Source: Flavobacteriaceae bacterium (GTDB lineage Bacteria; Bacteroidota; Bacteroidia; Flavobacteriales; Flavobacteriaceae). From it: DNA of 35,032 bases. Location: contig JAKMGK010000089.1 in the NCBI GenBank assembly GCA_022424955.1, positions 1-35,032 of the forward strand. Reading direction: 5' to 3'. The notes beneath the pieces were generated by a model, which saw nothing but the letters and a program-made list of their open reading frames with translations, was not told the DNA's origin and ran no database searches. Shown here one piece after another: positions 21,006-30,537 of this stretch (position 1 is its first letter; each line of letters starts with the position of its first letter). Both the position numbers and the translations under genes were made by a program.

Positions 21006-23453
21006 ATGAAAAAAATACTTTCTTTACTCGCCTTACTGCTCATTTTCAATGGTCAAGCACAATTACAGTCTCCCGCCGAATTCTTAGGCTATGAATTAGG
21101 GACACAATTCACCCGTCATCACCAGGTCATAGATTATGTAAAACATGTAGCAGAAAACTCTGCTCTAGCAACAACCGCATCTTATGGAAAGACTTATGAA
21201 GGAAGAACCCTACAACTGGTTTATCTCTCTTCTGCAGAAAATTTAGAACAACTAGAGACCTTGCGTAAGGATCATTTGAGAAGTATCGGCTATGAAGCGG
21301 GCGCAAAAGAAAGTGAGAAAGACTTTAGTGTAGTATGGCTAAGTTATAATGTGCATGGTAATGAGTCAACCAGTACTGAAGCTGCGCTTAAAACCCTTCA
21401 TACCCTCGTGACAGAAAAGCAGGCATGGCTGAAAAAGCTTGTTGTCATCATGGATCCATGTATTAACCCAGATGGGAGAGACCGTTATGTCAACTGGTAC
21501 AATCAAGTAAAAAGCACTCCATTTGATATAGATCCAAACGCCAATGAACATTATGAAGACTGGCCAGGTGGGAGATACAATCACTACTACCACGACCTTA
21601 ATAGAGATTGGGCATGGTTAAGTCAAGTTGAAAGCCAGCAGCGTTTACCGCATTACCTCTCATGGATGCCACAAATTCATGTTGATTTTCACGAACAAGG
21701 GGTCGATAGTCCTTACTATTTTGCTCCAGCGGTAGAACCTTATCATGAAATTTTAACTGATTTTCAAAGGGACTTCCAGGTGACCATCGCAAAAAATCAC
21801 GCTAAATATTTCGATAAAGAAGGTTGGCTGTATTTTACAGATGATGTCTTTGACTTACTCTATCCAGGCTATGGAGATACTTATCCCATGTTTAATGGCG
21901 CCATAGGGATGACCTATGAACAAGGAGGAAGTGGTCGCGCAGGACTAGGGATTTTAAACAGTGTTGGCGACGTTTTGAGCTTAAAAGATCGCATTGCACA
22001 TCATTACACCAGTGGATTATCTACTGTTGAAGTCGCATATAATAATGTGCAAAAACTTAATCAAGAATTTCAAGACTACCACGCTAAGAAAAACAACAAG
22101 TATAAAGCTTATGTCCTTGAGGGGCAGGAAGATAAAATGGCGACCCTAACTGCATTGATGGAAGCGCACCAAATTCCTTTAAAAAAATTAACACAGCGCA
22201 CAAACGTTAAAGGAATAGAATACAGCAGTCAAAAAACAAAGAATACGGTCTTCTCTTCATCGGCAGTTGTGATAGACGGAACTGGAAAAAAGAACAACCT
22301 CGTTCAAGCTCTTTTTGAACCTAAAACCTATTATTCTGATTCTTTAACTTATGATATCACCTCATGGTCATTACCCTATGCGCATGGTTTAAAAGCAGTA
22401 GCAACAAATCAAAGTCTTAAAACTGTGGCTTTTGAAAAAGAAGCATTTGGTTCAACCATTGATCCTAATGCTTATGCCTATGCGGCGGAAAGAAAAAGCG
22501 TAGAAGACGGGAAATTATTGGCCGCTTTAATTAAGGCAGACCTCAGGGTATATTACAATCAAGAGCCTTTAAGCAATGGTGGAAAACGCTGGGATAGAGG
22601 GAGTGTTTTTGTTTTAAAAGGAGAAAACAAACACCTTCCTGATCTAGCCCAAACCCTTGAAGAAATCGTTGCAAAAACACAACAACCCATGCAGTCTCTT
22701 TCGTCTGGATTTTCTGATCAAGGTCCAGATTTAGGTTCTAATAAAATGCGCTTTATCTCCAATAAAAAAATCGGGATTTTAAAAAGCGATCGTGCAACTC
22801 CTGCGAGTTACGGAGAAATCTGGCATTTCTTTGAACAACAACTGGCTTATCCCTTAATGCAATTAAGTGAAAATCGCTTAAACGAAAGTTTCCTTCAAGA
22901 TTTAGATGTATTGATCATTCCTTCTGGTTATTATGGAAGTTTAATTGATCAAGCGGGTGAAAATGCTTTAGCGAAATGGACTCAAAAAGGAGGTAGAATT
23001 GTCGCTCTGGGTAATGCAGTGCGCAGTTTTGCAAATCACGAACAATTCTCGCTCAAGAAAAAAGCTAATCAAGATAAGGACGAAGAGGTCGCCTATGCCG
23101 ATCGTGAAAGAGAAAATATTCGCTCTTCCATTTATGGAAGCATATACAATACTACAGTAGATGCTACTCACCCACTTTCTACTGGCTTCGAGAACAGTTA
23201 CTTTACCCTTAAAACGTCTGCCACTGCTTATGAGCTACTCGATAATTTTGGAACGGCAGCATATTTAAGTAAAGGAGTCCAACCCTTTGCCGGTTTTAGT
23301 GGAGACAAAGCCATCAAGCTACAAAGCGAATCATTAATATTTGGAACAGAACGTTTTGGAAGAGGTTCTGTTGTCTATTTAGTAGACAATATACTCTATA
23401 GAAATTTTTGGGAAAATGGAAAATTGTGGCTGATCAATGCCATCTTTATGTAG
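21006..23453 (+). CDS. M14 family zinc carboxypeptidase, exported
   Basis: Signal peptide; 'VWLSYNVHGNESTSTEAALKTL' (HxxE), 'IMDPCINPDGRDRYVNWYN', 'HDLNRDW', 'HVDFHEQG', 'GMTYEQGG'. Confidence 0.93.
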   Translation: MKKILSLLALLLIFNGQAQLQSPAEFLGYELGTQFTRHHQVIDYVKHVAENSALATTASYGKTYEGRTLQLVYLSSAENLEQLETLRKDHLRSIGYEAGAKESEKDFSVVWLSYNVHGNESTSTEAALKTLHTLVTEKQAWLKKLVVIMDPCINPDGRDRYVNWYNQVKSTPFDIDPNANEHYEDWPGGRYNHYYHDLNRDWAWLSQVESQQRLPHYLSWMPQIHVDFHEQGVDSPYYFAPAVEPYHEILTDFQRDFQVTIAKNHAKYFDKEGWLYFTDDVFDLLYPGYGDTYPMFNGAIGMTYEQGGSGRAGLGILNSVGDVLSLKDRIAHHYTSGLSTVEVAYNNVQKLNQEFQDYHAKKNNKYKAYVLEGQEDKMATLTALMEAHQIPLKKLTQRTNVKGIEYSSQKTKNTVFSSSAVVIDGTGKKNNLVQALFEPKTYYSDSLTYDITSWSLPYAHGLKAVATNQSLKTVAFEKEAFGSTIDPNAYAYAAERKSVEDGKLLAALIKADLRVYYNQEPLSNGGKRWDRGSVFVLKGENKHLPDLAQTLEEIVAKTQQPMQSLSSGFSDQGPDLGSNKMRFISNKKIGILKSDRATPASYGEIWHFFEQQLAYPLMQLSENRLNESFLQDLDVLIIPSGYYGSLIDQAGENALAKWTQKGGRIVALGNAVRSFANHEQFSLKKKANQDKDEEVAYADRERENIRSSIYGSIYNTTVDATHPLSTGFENSYFTLKTSATAYELLDNFGTAAYLSKGVQPFAGFSGDKAIKLQSESLIFGTERFGRGSVVYLVDNILYRNFWENGKLWLINAIFM

Positions 23454-23496
23454 TCGATGGCATAAATTTTGCATTATATTTTCAAAATAGTTCAAA

Positions 23497-24813
23497 ATGA
23501 AAAGATTTGATTTTTTGATGATTAGGGTTCTTGGTTTTTGTTTACTACTGGCCTCTTGTAGCTTATTTAAAGATGAAATCATCGATGATCGCGAAATGGT
23601 GGAGGTGGCCTATTTTGTACCACAATATGAAACCACTGCGCAATTAGCGGCAAAAGTAATAGTAGAGTCGCCAAAAGATTATGCAGAGGCAGGAAAAATA
23701 GTCACCTATCAAAATTATATTTTCATCAATAAACCTAATGAAGGAGTCCATGTGGTTGATAACAGTAATCCTGCTGCTCCTGTCAATCTTCATTTCATTA
23801 ATATCCCGGGATCTTTAGACTTGACCATTATCGATGATCATTTGTACAGTGATATGTTTTCTGCATTAGTTGTCTTTGATATTAGCGATGTGACCCAACC
23901 AGATTTGATTGAAGATTTTACAGTAGAAGAAGTATTTTATTACAATCCTTACAGAACACTTGATACCGCAATACGTCTAGGAGAAAGCTTTGCTTACACC
24001 CAATATGAGTCTATTGATGATAGCCGGGGAATTGTAACGGGCTGGGAAGTTGTGATTAGGCAAGAACCGCTGGAAGAACAAATCAGCTATTTAAGACTAG
24101 AAGATGCAACTATCGCAGAAACGGCTAGCTCTGATCAAGCGAACGAGTTTAACGAGGTTTCTACTGCAGGATCCATGACCCGCTTTTTACCCATTGGTCG
24201 CTATTTATATACCATCAATTTTAATGAATTAGTGTTGTTTTCCATTGGTGATAATTACCAACCCACTCGTTTTGCTAGATTAGACACCGGCACGCAAGCA
24301 GAAACTTTATTTCAATTAAACGACCTACTTTTTGTGGGCTCGACTACTGGAATGTTAATGTATGATGTTACCAGTCCTAGTAACCCCAATTACCTCAACA
24401 GTATCGAACATTTTAGAAGTTGTGATCCTGTAGTAGCAGACGAAAATTATGCTTATGTTACTTTAAGAGGAGGAACCAACTGTTTCACAGAAACCAATGA
24501 ATTACAGATTATCGATATCCGTACTCCCGAAGAACTTAGCGTGGTAGCAAGACAAGTGATGTTTAATCCACATGGTCTAGCTATTCACGAAGACTATTTA
24601 TTGGTCTGTGATGGTACTGCTGGGTTAAAAGTAGTAGATGTAACTAATAGAAATGAGCCCGAAATATTATCGACAGATAATATCCCTTTTGCCTATGATA
24701 TCATTGTTGACTTTCCCAGCGCTATCGTGGTAGGAGAAGGTGTTTTATATCAATACGATCTCTCTAATTTGCCAGAGATTGTCAAAACAAACGAGTTAGT
24801 ATTAACCAATTAA
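23497..24813 (+). CDS. Lipoprotein with LVIVD-type repeats (beta-propeller-like)
   Basis: Lipobox 'LLLASC'; repeats such as 'GVHVVDNSNPAAPVNL', 'LVVFDISDVTQPDLI', 'LQIIDIRTPEELSVV', 'GLKVVDVTNRNEPEIL'. Confidence 0.85.
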   Translation: MKRFDFLMIRVLGFCLLLASCSLFKDEIIDDREMVEVAYFVPQYETTAQLAAKVIVESPKDYAEAGKIVTYQNYIFINKPNEGVHVVDNSNPAAPVNLHFINIPGSLDLTIIDDHLYSDMFSALVVFDISDVTQPDLIEDFTVEEVFYYNPYRTLDTAIRLGESFAYTQYESIDDSRGIVTGWEVVIRQEPLEEQISYLRLEDATIAETASSDQANEFNEVSTAGSMTRFLPIGRYLYTINFNELVLFSIGDNYQPTRFARLDTGTQAETLFQLNDLLFVGSTTGMLMYDVTSPSNPNYLNSIEHFRSCDPVVADENYAYVTLRGGTNCFTETNELQIIDIRTPEELSVVARQVMFNPHGLAIHEDYLLVCDGTAGLKVVDVTNRNEPEILSTDNIPFAYDIIVDFPSAIVVGEGVLYQYDLSNLPEIVKTNELVLTN

Positions 24814-26114
24814 CTGACTGGTTCAGCATAAAGATCAAAGTCGGCCGCTTCTGTGATTTTAAGTGTCACAAATTCACCTTGCTTGAGGTAATATTTTGAA
24901 GCATCCACTAAAACTTCATTATCCACATCTGGAGAATCCATTTCTGTTCTGCCCACAAAATAATTTCCTTCTTTGCGATCAATGATACAGCGATAAGTAT
25001 TCCCCACCTTTTCTTGATTCAATTCCCAAGAGATTTGTGATTGTACTTCCATGATCTCTGAAGAACGACGTTGCTTCTCCTCTTCTGGAATATCGTCTTC
25101 TAAATCAAAGGCATTTGTATTTTCTTCGTGAGAATAAGTAAAGCAGCCCAAGCGTTCAAAACGCATGTCTTTCACCCAGTGTTTTAATTCTTCAAAGTTG
25201 GCTTCTGTCTCCCCAGGGTAGCCTACAATTAAGCTAGTACGTAGGGTAATACCCGGGACAGCGGCTCTAAAATCTTTTAATAATTGTGTGGTTTTTTGCT
25301 TTGTCGTCCCCCTGCGCATTGATTTTAAGACGCTATCTGTAATGTGCTGTAAAGGAATATCGAGATAATTACACACTTTAGGCTCTTGTTTCATTACCTC
25401 AAGGACATCCATAGGAAAACCCGTGGGGAAGGCATAATGCATACGGATCCACTCTATTCCCTCTACCTTTACAAGGGCTTTAAGCAATTCTGCAAGATGG
25501 CGCTTTTTATAAATATCTAAACCATAATAAGTTAAATCCTGTGCAATTAAAATCAATTCTTTTACGCCATCTCTCGCCAGGTTTTCTGCTTGTTTGACGA
25601 GATCTTCAATGGGAGTAGAACGATGTTTCCCTCGCATTAGAGGAATCGCACAGAACGAGCATGGACGATCACAACCTTCAGAGATTTTAAAATAAGCATA
25701 ATTTTTTGGGGTGGTCGTAATACGTTCTCCTAGTAATTCATGCTTATAATCCGCCTCAAGTGCTTTTAGTAACTGTGGTAATTCGCTCGTGCCAAAATAT
25801 TGATCGACCTGCGGAATTTCTTCTTGAAGATCTGGCTTGTACCTTTCGCTTAAACAACCGGTAACAAAAACCTTATCGAGTTCTCCAGCTTCTTTTCTCT
25901 TGATATTATCTAAAATAGTATTGACCGATTCTTCTTTGGCATTATCTATAAAGCCACAGGTATTGATCACAACAATATTTCCTTCTTCTTCATGGACCAC
26001 CTCTTTCCCACTGGCTTTGAGTTGTCCCATCAATACTTCTGAATCGTAAATATTTTTAGAACACCCCAGGGTGATGACATTAATCTTATTCTGCTTAGTA
26101 CTTTTTGTACGCAT
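24810..26114 (-). CDS. rimO: Ribosomal protein S12 methylthiotransferase RimO
   Basis: 'INVITLGCSKNIYDSEVLMGQL', radical SAM 'ISEGCDRPCSFCAIPLMRGKHRS', 'TLRTSLIVGYPGETE', C-terminal TRAM-like region. Confidence 0.97.
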   Translation of the reverse strand: MRTKSTKQNKINVITLGCSKNIYDSEVLMGQLKASGKEVVHEEEGNIVVINTCGFIDNAKEESVNTILDNIKRKEAGELDKVFVTGCLSERYKPDLQEEIPQVDQYFGTSELPQLLKALEADYKHELLGERITTTPKNYAYFKISEGCDRPCSFCAIPLMRGKHRSTPIEDLVKQAENLARDGVKELILIAQDLTYYGLDIYKKRHLAELLKALVKVEGIEWIRMHYAFPTGFPMDVLEVMKQEPKVCNYLDIPLQHITDSVLKSMRRGTTKQKTTQLLKDFRAAVPGITLRTSLIVGYPGETEANFEELKHWVKDMRFERLGCFTYSHEENTNAFDLEDDIPEEEKQRRSSEIMEVQSQISWELNQEKVGNTYRCIIDRKEGNYFVGRTEMDSPDVDNEVLVDASKYYLKQGEFVTLKITEAADFDLYAEPVS

Positions 26115-27100
26115 TAGTTTAAAATACGGTTTAAAAATTTCAGGGTAGCTTCTCTTACCCCCTCGTGGTTACCTGACACTAATTCACTCGCAATTTCGTG
26201 GGCTCCAGTAGCAGGAAAAGCCATTTCTTCTTTCAACTCATTAGGCGTTCCTAATTCCTTAAACATTTGTTTCATGGCAGCGACAGAAACAGTGGGGTCT
26301 TGTTCTTGCTCATTTTTATAATAAAAGCCTGAAAAAACAGGAACGGTCACTTTTACAAAGGTCTCTGGCACCATGGCTGTTTCCAATAATTTTTGCATGT
26401 GTACCACCGCTTCTAAACGATAGCGCATTGTCCAGAACTGGGCTTTTTCTGGGATACTGTTTTTCACATGATGATATTCTCCTCCTTCAACTTGTCTTAC
26501 AATTTGTAGCCCCCAAGGTAAGGTGGCGACAAAATCAAGGGGGTGATTAATTCTAATATTAGGAGCATATAGTACTAGTGCGGCTAACTCTGGGTGCTGT
26601 GCAGCTAATGCTAGTGCAAGGGTACATCCAGTAGATGTTCCCATTAAAATCACTTTTTTCCCTATTAATTTGCCTACGGCCAAAGCTTCTCTGGCAGAGT
26701 CCAGTGACTTTTCACCGTTGTAATTCGCTAAACCTTCTTGCGTGTCTAGACCGTGATCATACAATCTTGGTAAATAAATATTTGCACCTAAGACTTTAGC
26801 AACCTCTTTGTGAACTGGTGTCCCATCTGCATTGCTTCCAGAAAATCCATGAAGATAAACAATGGCATAGGCTGTTTTTTGGGGAATGGAGTCTGCAAAG
26901 ATTAACTCAGACTCATTTCCTGGCTTGATGTTAGGGAAAGTCTCGTTTTGTTCTTGTACCCACTGAGGTAAATCGTTTAAACCAATGGATAATTCTGGTA
27001 AAGGCTTATTAATGACTGGAGCTTCTACCGTGGGACCCATGATAAAAATTACCACGGCCAAAAGCAACACCCCTAACAAGGATTTAAAAAATATTTTCAT
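26114..27100 (-). CDS. Alpha/beta hydrolase with N-terminal membrane anchor or signal
   Basis: 'TAYAIVYLHGFSGSNADGTPVHKEVAKVLGANIYLPRLYDHG', nucleophile 'LMGTSTGCTLAL'; TAATG overlap with rimO. Confidence 0.9.
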   Translation of the reverse strand: MKIFFKSLLGVLLLAVVIFIMGPTVEAPVINKPLPELSIGLNDLPQWVQEQNETFPNIKPGNESELIFADSIPQKTAYAIVYLHGFSGSNADGTPVHKEVAKVLGANIYLPRLYDHGLDTQEGLANYNGEKSLDSAREALAVGKLIGKKVILMGTSTGCTLALALAAQHPELAALVLYAPNIRINHPLDFVATLPWGLQIVRQVEGGEYHHVKNSIPEKAQFWTMRYRLEAVVHMQKLLETAMVPETFVKVTVPVFSGFYYKNEQEQDPTVSVAAMKQMFKELGTPNELKEEMAFPATGAHEIASELVSGNHEGVREATLKFLNRILN

Positions 27101-27105
27101 AATGA

Positions 27106-28056
27106 CTAATTAAAAAAGGAATGGACAAAAGCAGGACTGTTGAAGATTTTTAGATCCTCTATTCCTTCTCCTACCCCAATAAATTTTACGGGAATATTAA
27201 ATTGGTCTGAAATCCCCATGACGACGCCCCCTTTAGCAGTGCCGTCTAATTTTGTGATGGCCAGTGCGGTGACTTCAGTCGCGACGGTAAATTGTTTCGC
27301 CTGTTCAAAGGCATTTTGCCCTGTTGAGCCATCTAAAACCAATAAAACTTCATGTGGAGCTTCTGGAACGATTTTATCCATAACGCGTTTCACTTTAGTT
27401 AATTCGTTCATCAAATTGACTTTATTGTGTAAACGCCCAGCGGTATCGATCAAAACTACATCTGCTTTTTGACTCACCGCAGACTGCAAGGTGTCAAAAG
27501 CAACCGAAGCTGGATCACTCCCCATTTCTTGCTTGACTAAGGAAACGTTCGTACGGTCTGCCCAAACTTGTAGTTGATCTATCGCTCCAGCGCGAAAAGT
27601 ATCTGCAGCACCTAAAACCACTTTCTTTCCCGCTTGTGTAAATTGATGGGCAAGTTTCCCAATTGTAGTTGTTTTTCCTACCCCATTGACCCCCACGACC
27701 ATAATGACATGTGGACTGTTAGGATAATTTTTGTCAAAAGAAAAATCAGTTTCTTTTTCTTGAGCAGCTAGGATGGTTAAGATTTCTTCTTGTAAAATTT
27801 TACGTAAATCTTCTGTCCCTAAATATTTGTCCTTTGCTACCCTATTTTCAATTGCTTCGATGATCTTTAAAGTAGTGGGCACGCCTACATCTGCCGTAAT
27901 CAAGACTTCTTCAAGATCGTCAAGTAAATCTACATCAACAGTGGATCTTCCAGCTATCGCAGTGCTTAACTTCGAAAAGAAAGACTTCTTGGTAGTTTCA
28001 AGTCCCTTGTCTAATTGTTCATCTTTACCAGAAAATAGTTTCCCTAAAATACTCAT
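27106..28056 (-). CDS. ftsY: Signal recognition particle receptor FtsY
   Basis: 'VVGVNGVGKTTTIGKLAHQF', 'AADTFRAGAIDQLQVWADR', 'VLIDTAGRLHNKVNLMNEL', 'ITKLDGTAKGGVVMGIS'. Confidence 0.98.
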   Translation of the reverse strand: MSILGKLFSGKDEQLDKGLETTKKSFFSKLSTAIAGRSTVDVDLLDDLEEVLITADVGVPTTLKIIEAIENRVAKDKYLGTEDLRKILQEEILTILAAQEKETDFSFDKNYPNSPHVIMVVGVNGVGKTTTIGKLAHQFTQAGKKVVLGAADTFRAGAIDQLQVWADRTNVSLVKQEMGSDPASVAFDTLQSAVSQKADVVLIDTAGRLHNKVNLMNELTKVKRVMDKIVPEAPHEVLLVLDGSTGQNAFEQAKQFTVATEVTALAITKLDGTAKGGVVMGISDQFNIPVKFIGVGEGIEDLKIFNSPAFVHSFFN

Positions 28057-28069
28057 ATTGTTGTATAAA

Positions 28070-28094
28070 AAAAGCTACTGTAAAAGTAGCTTTT
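28070..28094 (-). terminator. Intrinsic terminator between the DUF4295 gene and ftsY
   Basis: AAAAGCTACT-GTAAA-AGTAGCTTTT, 10-bp perfect stem; minus strand runs into TTTTTTT (28073-28067). Confidence 0.8.
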
Positions 28095-28118
28095 CTTTTG
28101 TACTATATAAAATAGTTT

Positions 28119-28271
28119 TTATTGTTTGCTCAACCAATCTTTTGCCTTGTCTGGAGCAATGATTGTTTCGACAAAGGAGTAAGATTTTGCATCTCCTTTT
28201 TTTACCATTTTAATGGCTTTTGTTAAACGCTTTGAGCCTGTCTGTAATGATGCTACTGATTTCTTTGCCAT
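28119..28271 (-). CDS. DUF4295 small protein (50 aa), not in the ORF track
   Basis: Manual translation: MAKKSVASLQTGSKRLTKAIKMVKKGDAKSYSFVETIIAPDKAKDWLSKQ*; conserved neighbour of rpmB-rpmG in Bacteroidetes. Confidence 0.92.
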   Translation of the reverse strand: MAKKSVASLQTGSKRLTKAIKMVKKGDAKSYSFVETIIAPDKAKDWLSKQ

Positions 28272-28273
28272 AA

Positions 28274-28456
28274 CTATTTAATTTCTTTGTGAACAGTCAT
28301 TTTTTTCAAGATCGGATTGAATTTTTTAATCTCCATGCGATCTGGTGTGTTCTTTTTATTTTTTGTTGTGATGTAACGTGACGTTCCTGGCTGTCCAGAG
28401 GCTTTGTGCTCTGTACACTCTAAAATTACTTGAACGCGGTTTCCTTTCTTTGACAT
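28274..28456 (-). CDS. rpmG: 50S ribosomal protein L33
   Basis: '[60 protein letters not shown]'. Confidence 0.98.
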   Translation of the reverse strand: MSKKGNRVQVILECTEHKASGQPGTSRYITTKNKKNTPDRMEIKKFNPILKKMTVHKEIK

Positions 28457-28464
28457 GATATATA

Positions 28465-28698
28465 TTATAAAGCGCCTTGGGCTTTAGCTTCTTTTAAGAC
28501 AGCTGCAATCCCTTTACGGTTAATAGTCTTTAATACTGAAGTTGATACCTTTAGGGTGATCCACTTATCTTCTTCTGGAATGTAGAAACGCTTTTTGATT
28601 AAGTTAACCTCAAATCTACGTCTTGTTCTATTCAACGCTTTGGATACATTGTTTCCAAACTGTGCGCGTTTTCCACTTATTTCACAAACTCTTGACAT
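28465..28698 (-). CDS. rpmB: 50S ribosomal protein L28
   Basis: '[52 protein letters not shown]'. Confidence 0.98.
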   Translation of the reverse strand: MSRVCEISGKRAQFGNNVSKALNRTRRRFEVNLIKKRFYIPEEDKWITLKVSTSVLKTINRKGIAAVLKEAKAQGAL

Positions 28699-28733
28699 AA
28701 TCGTTGTTTTTACTGCTTGTTATAAACAGGATG

Positions 28734-28764
28734 CAAATTTAATTTTTTTTATTGAGTTACAAAA
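28734..28764 (-). promoter_or_regulatory. Bacteroidetes-type promoter for rpmB-rpmG-DUF4295: TTTTG-N18-TAAATTTG
   Basis: Minus strand: TTTTG (28764-28760), 18-nt spacer, TAAATTTG (28741-28734), 35 nt upstream of the rpmB ATG. Confidence 0.6.
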
Positions 28765-28888
28765 TACTTTATCCTAAAAATATTGTGCTTTATCACTTTC
28801 TTTTTTCTTGGGGTTCTAAACGAATTATTATCTTAGATATAGTTAATGACAAGTATTAAATGAACCCTTAAACTATCGCCTAAAAGTA

Positions 28889-29404
28889 TTGAACTATACC
28901 ATAGAAAAAAGCACCCTAGAAGATCTCCCAGAGATTTTTAAACGATACGAAGCTGCAGCAGACTTTCAACGCACTAAAAAGAAGGTCGTTGTGTGGCCCA
29001 GTTTTGACCCCGCCCTGGTCGAAAAAGAAATTCTTGAAGGGAGACAGTGGAAGTTAGTTCAAAACAACAGCATCTGCTGTGTGTGGGCCATTGCTTTTAA
29101 CGATCCACAAATATGGGAAGAACGCGACAAGGATCCTTCTGTTTACATTCATCGTATTGCAACTCATCCAGCGGCTAGAGGCCAACAAATGGTCAAAAAA
29201 ATAGTGGACTGGGCCATTCCTTATGCCAAAAAAAAGAAAAAAACTCACTTGAGATTAGACACCCTGGGCAACAATACCCGTCTCATTGAATACTATCAAA
29301 GTGCAGGTTTTGATTTTTTAGGAATGTTCCCCATAAAAAACACTAAAGGCCTGCCCGACCATTACCATACTGCCCCCGTTTGTTTATTTGAAATAAAGCT
29401 TTAA
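28889..29404 (+). CDS. GNAT family N-acetyltransferase (TTG start)
   Basis: 'MNYTIEKSTLEDLPEIFKRYEAA...YIHRIATHPAARGQQMVKKIVDWAIPYAKKKKKTHLRLDTLGNNTRLIEYYQSAGFDFLGMF'. Confidence 0.88.
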   Translation: MNYTIEKSTLEDLPEIFKRYEAAADFQRTKKKVVVWPSFDPALVEKEILEGRQWKLVQNNSICCVWAIAFNDPQIWEERDKDPSVYIHRIATHPAARGQQMVKKIVDWAIPYAKKKKKTHLRLDTLGNNTRLIEYYQSAGFDFLGMFPIKNTKGLPDHYHTAPVCLFEIKL

Positions 29405-29441
29405 GACTAAATTTTGTACCTTTTTACAAAAGACCTACAAA

Positions 29442-29873
29442 ATGACAACAAACACTAGTATCGTTGTGCTTCAAGAATTCAATGTTCCCCCGCCACTTTT
29501 ATGGAAGTACCTTACCCAACTTGAACATATGCAGGAATGGTTTTTCAAGGAGTTAAAATCATTTGAAACAGTTAGGGGTTTTAAAACTTCTTTTGCTTTT
29601 CTATATAACAATAAAATATTTACCCACCAGTGGGAAGTAAAAGATATACTGCCTCAAGAAAGGCTGTGTCTAGGATGGAAATACAAAGAATACTCCGGAG
29701 ATTCTGAAGCGATTTTTGAAATTTCTTCAAGTCCAAAAGGAAGTATAATAAAACTCACGGCCAATATACTTAAAAGCTTTCCAGCCATAGAAGAATTTAG
29801 CCGTGAGTCTATGCAAAGCGGTTGGACCGATTTGATTCAAACACGTTTAAAAGGGTATCTTAGTTCGCTTTAA
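29442..29873 (+). CDS. SRPBCC/START-like (AHSA1-type) domain protein
   Basis: 'VVLQEFNVPPPLLWKYLTQLEHMQEWFFKELKSFE...WEVKDILPQERLCLGWKYKEYSGDSEAIFEI'. Confidence 0.8.
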   Translation: MTTNTSIVVLQEFNVPPPLLWKYLTQLEHMQEWFFKELKSFETVRGFKTSFAFLYNNKIFTHQWEVKDILPQERLCLGWKYKEYSGDSEAIFEISSSPKGSIIKLTANILKSFPAIEEFSRESMQSGWTDLIQTRLKGYLSSL

Positions 29874-30499
29874 AGAAAGTTAACTTTTCCAGTAGCAATA
29901 TCGTACATACCGCCAACGATTTGGATTTCTCCTGCTTGCTCCATTTCTGCTAAAACAGGGCTTTCTTCGCGAATGCGATCAATCGTCAATTCTACATTTT
30001 TAGTTCCTACCGCATTGACAAAGTCAATGTTTGCAGAAGTTCTTTCTGCAGCAGCTGTAGGTTCTACAATAGCATCAACAGCAGGCGCAATATTGTCTAA
30101 CATTCCTGTTAAATTTCCTAGCTCTGCGTGATCACATGCTCCTTTTACTGCCCCACAAGCGGTGTGGCCAAGGACCAAAATCAATTTAGTTCCCGCTAAC
30201 TTAGAAGCAAACTCCATACTTCCTAAAATATCAGCATTGACAAAGTTACCCGCAATTCGTACACTAAAAATATCCCCAATTCCTTGATCAAATACCAATT
30301 CTGCAGGGACACGAGAGTCGATACAACTCAAAACGGTTGCAAAAGGAAATTGCCCTGTACTGGTTTGTTCAACTTGAAGGTTGAGATCACGCTGAACTTG
30401 CTGTTTAGCTGTAAAACGCTGGTTTCCTTCTTTTAATAATTCCAACGCTTTCGCTGGAGAAATAGCGTCTTGAGACGCTTTAGTTTGTGCATTCATCAT
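29870..30499 (-). CDS. Beta-class carbonic anhydrase
   Basis: 'ATVLSCIDSRVPAELVFDQGIGDIFSVRIAGNFVN', 'LVLGHTACGAVKGACDH'. ATG at 30499 preferred; the track's TTG at 30517 lies inside the -7 box TATATTTG. Confidence 0.95.
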   Translation of the reverse strand: MMNAQTKASQDAISPAKALELLKEGNQRFTAKQQVQRDLNLQVEQTSTGQFPFATVLSCIDSRVPAELVFDQGIGDIFSVRIAGNFVNADILGSMEFASKLAGTKLILVLGHTACGAVKGACDHAELGNLTGMLDNIAPAVDAIVEPTAAAERTSANIDFVNAVGTKNVELTIDRIREESPVLAEMEQAGEIQIVGGMYDIATGKVNFL

Positions 30500-30514
30500 C
30501 GTCAAATTTTTTAT

Positions 30515-30522
30515 CAAATATA
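30515..30522 (-). promoter_or_regulatory. -7 box (TATATTTG) for the carbonic anhydrase gene
   Basis: Exact TAnnTTTG on the minus strand, 15 nt upstream of the ATG at 30499. Confidence 0.45.
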
Positions 30523-30537
30523 CTTGAGGGAAAGAAA

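Noticed and set aside
27140-27472. 110-aa plus-strand ORF antisense to ftsY (and similar antisense ORFs such as 31346-31630, 3540-3806, 13139-13336)
   Set aside because: Fully inside well-supported genes on the other strand, low-complexity Ser/Thr/Lys-rich translations typical of antisense frames, no recognisable domain.
29412-29431. TTTTGTA-CCTTTT-TACAAAA inverted repeat upstream of the SRPBCC gene
   Set aside because: Short AT-rich dyad readily expected by chance in such sequence and explainable by promoter-like TTTG elements.
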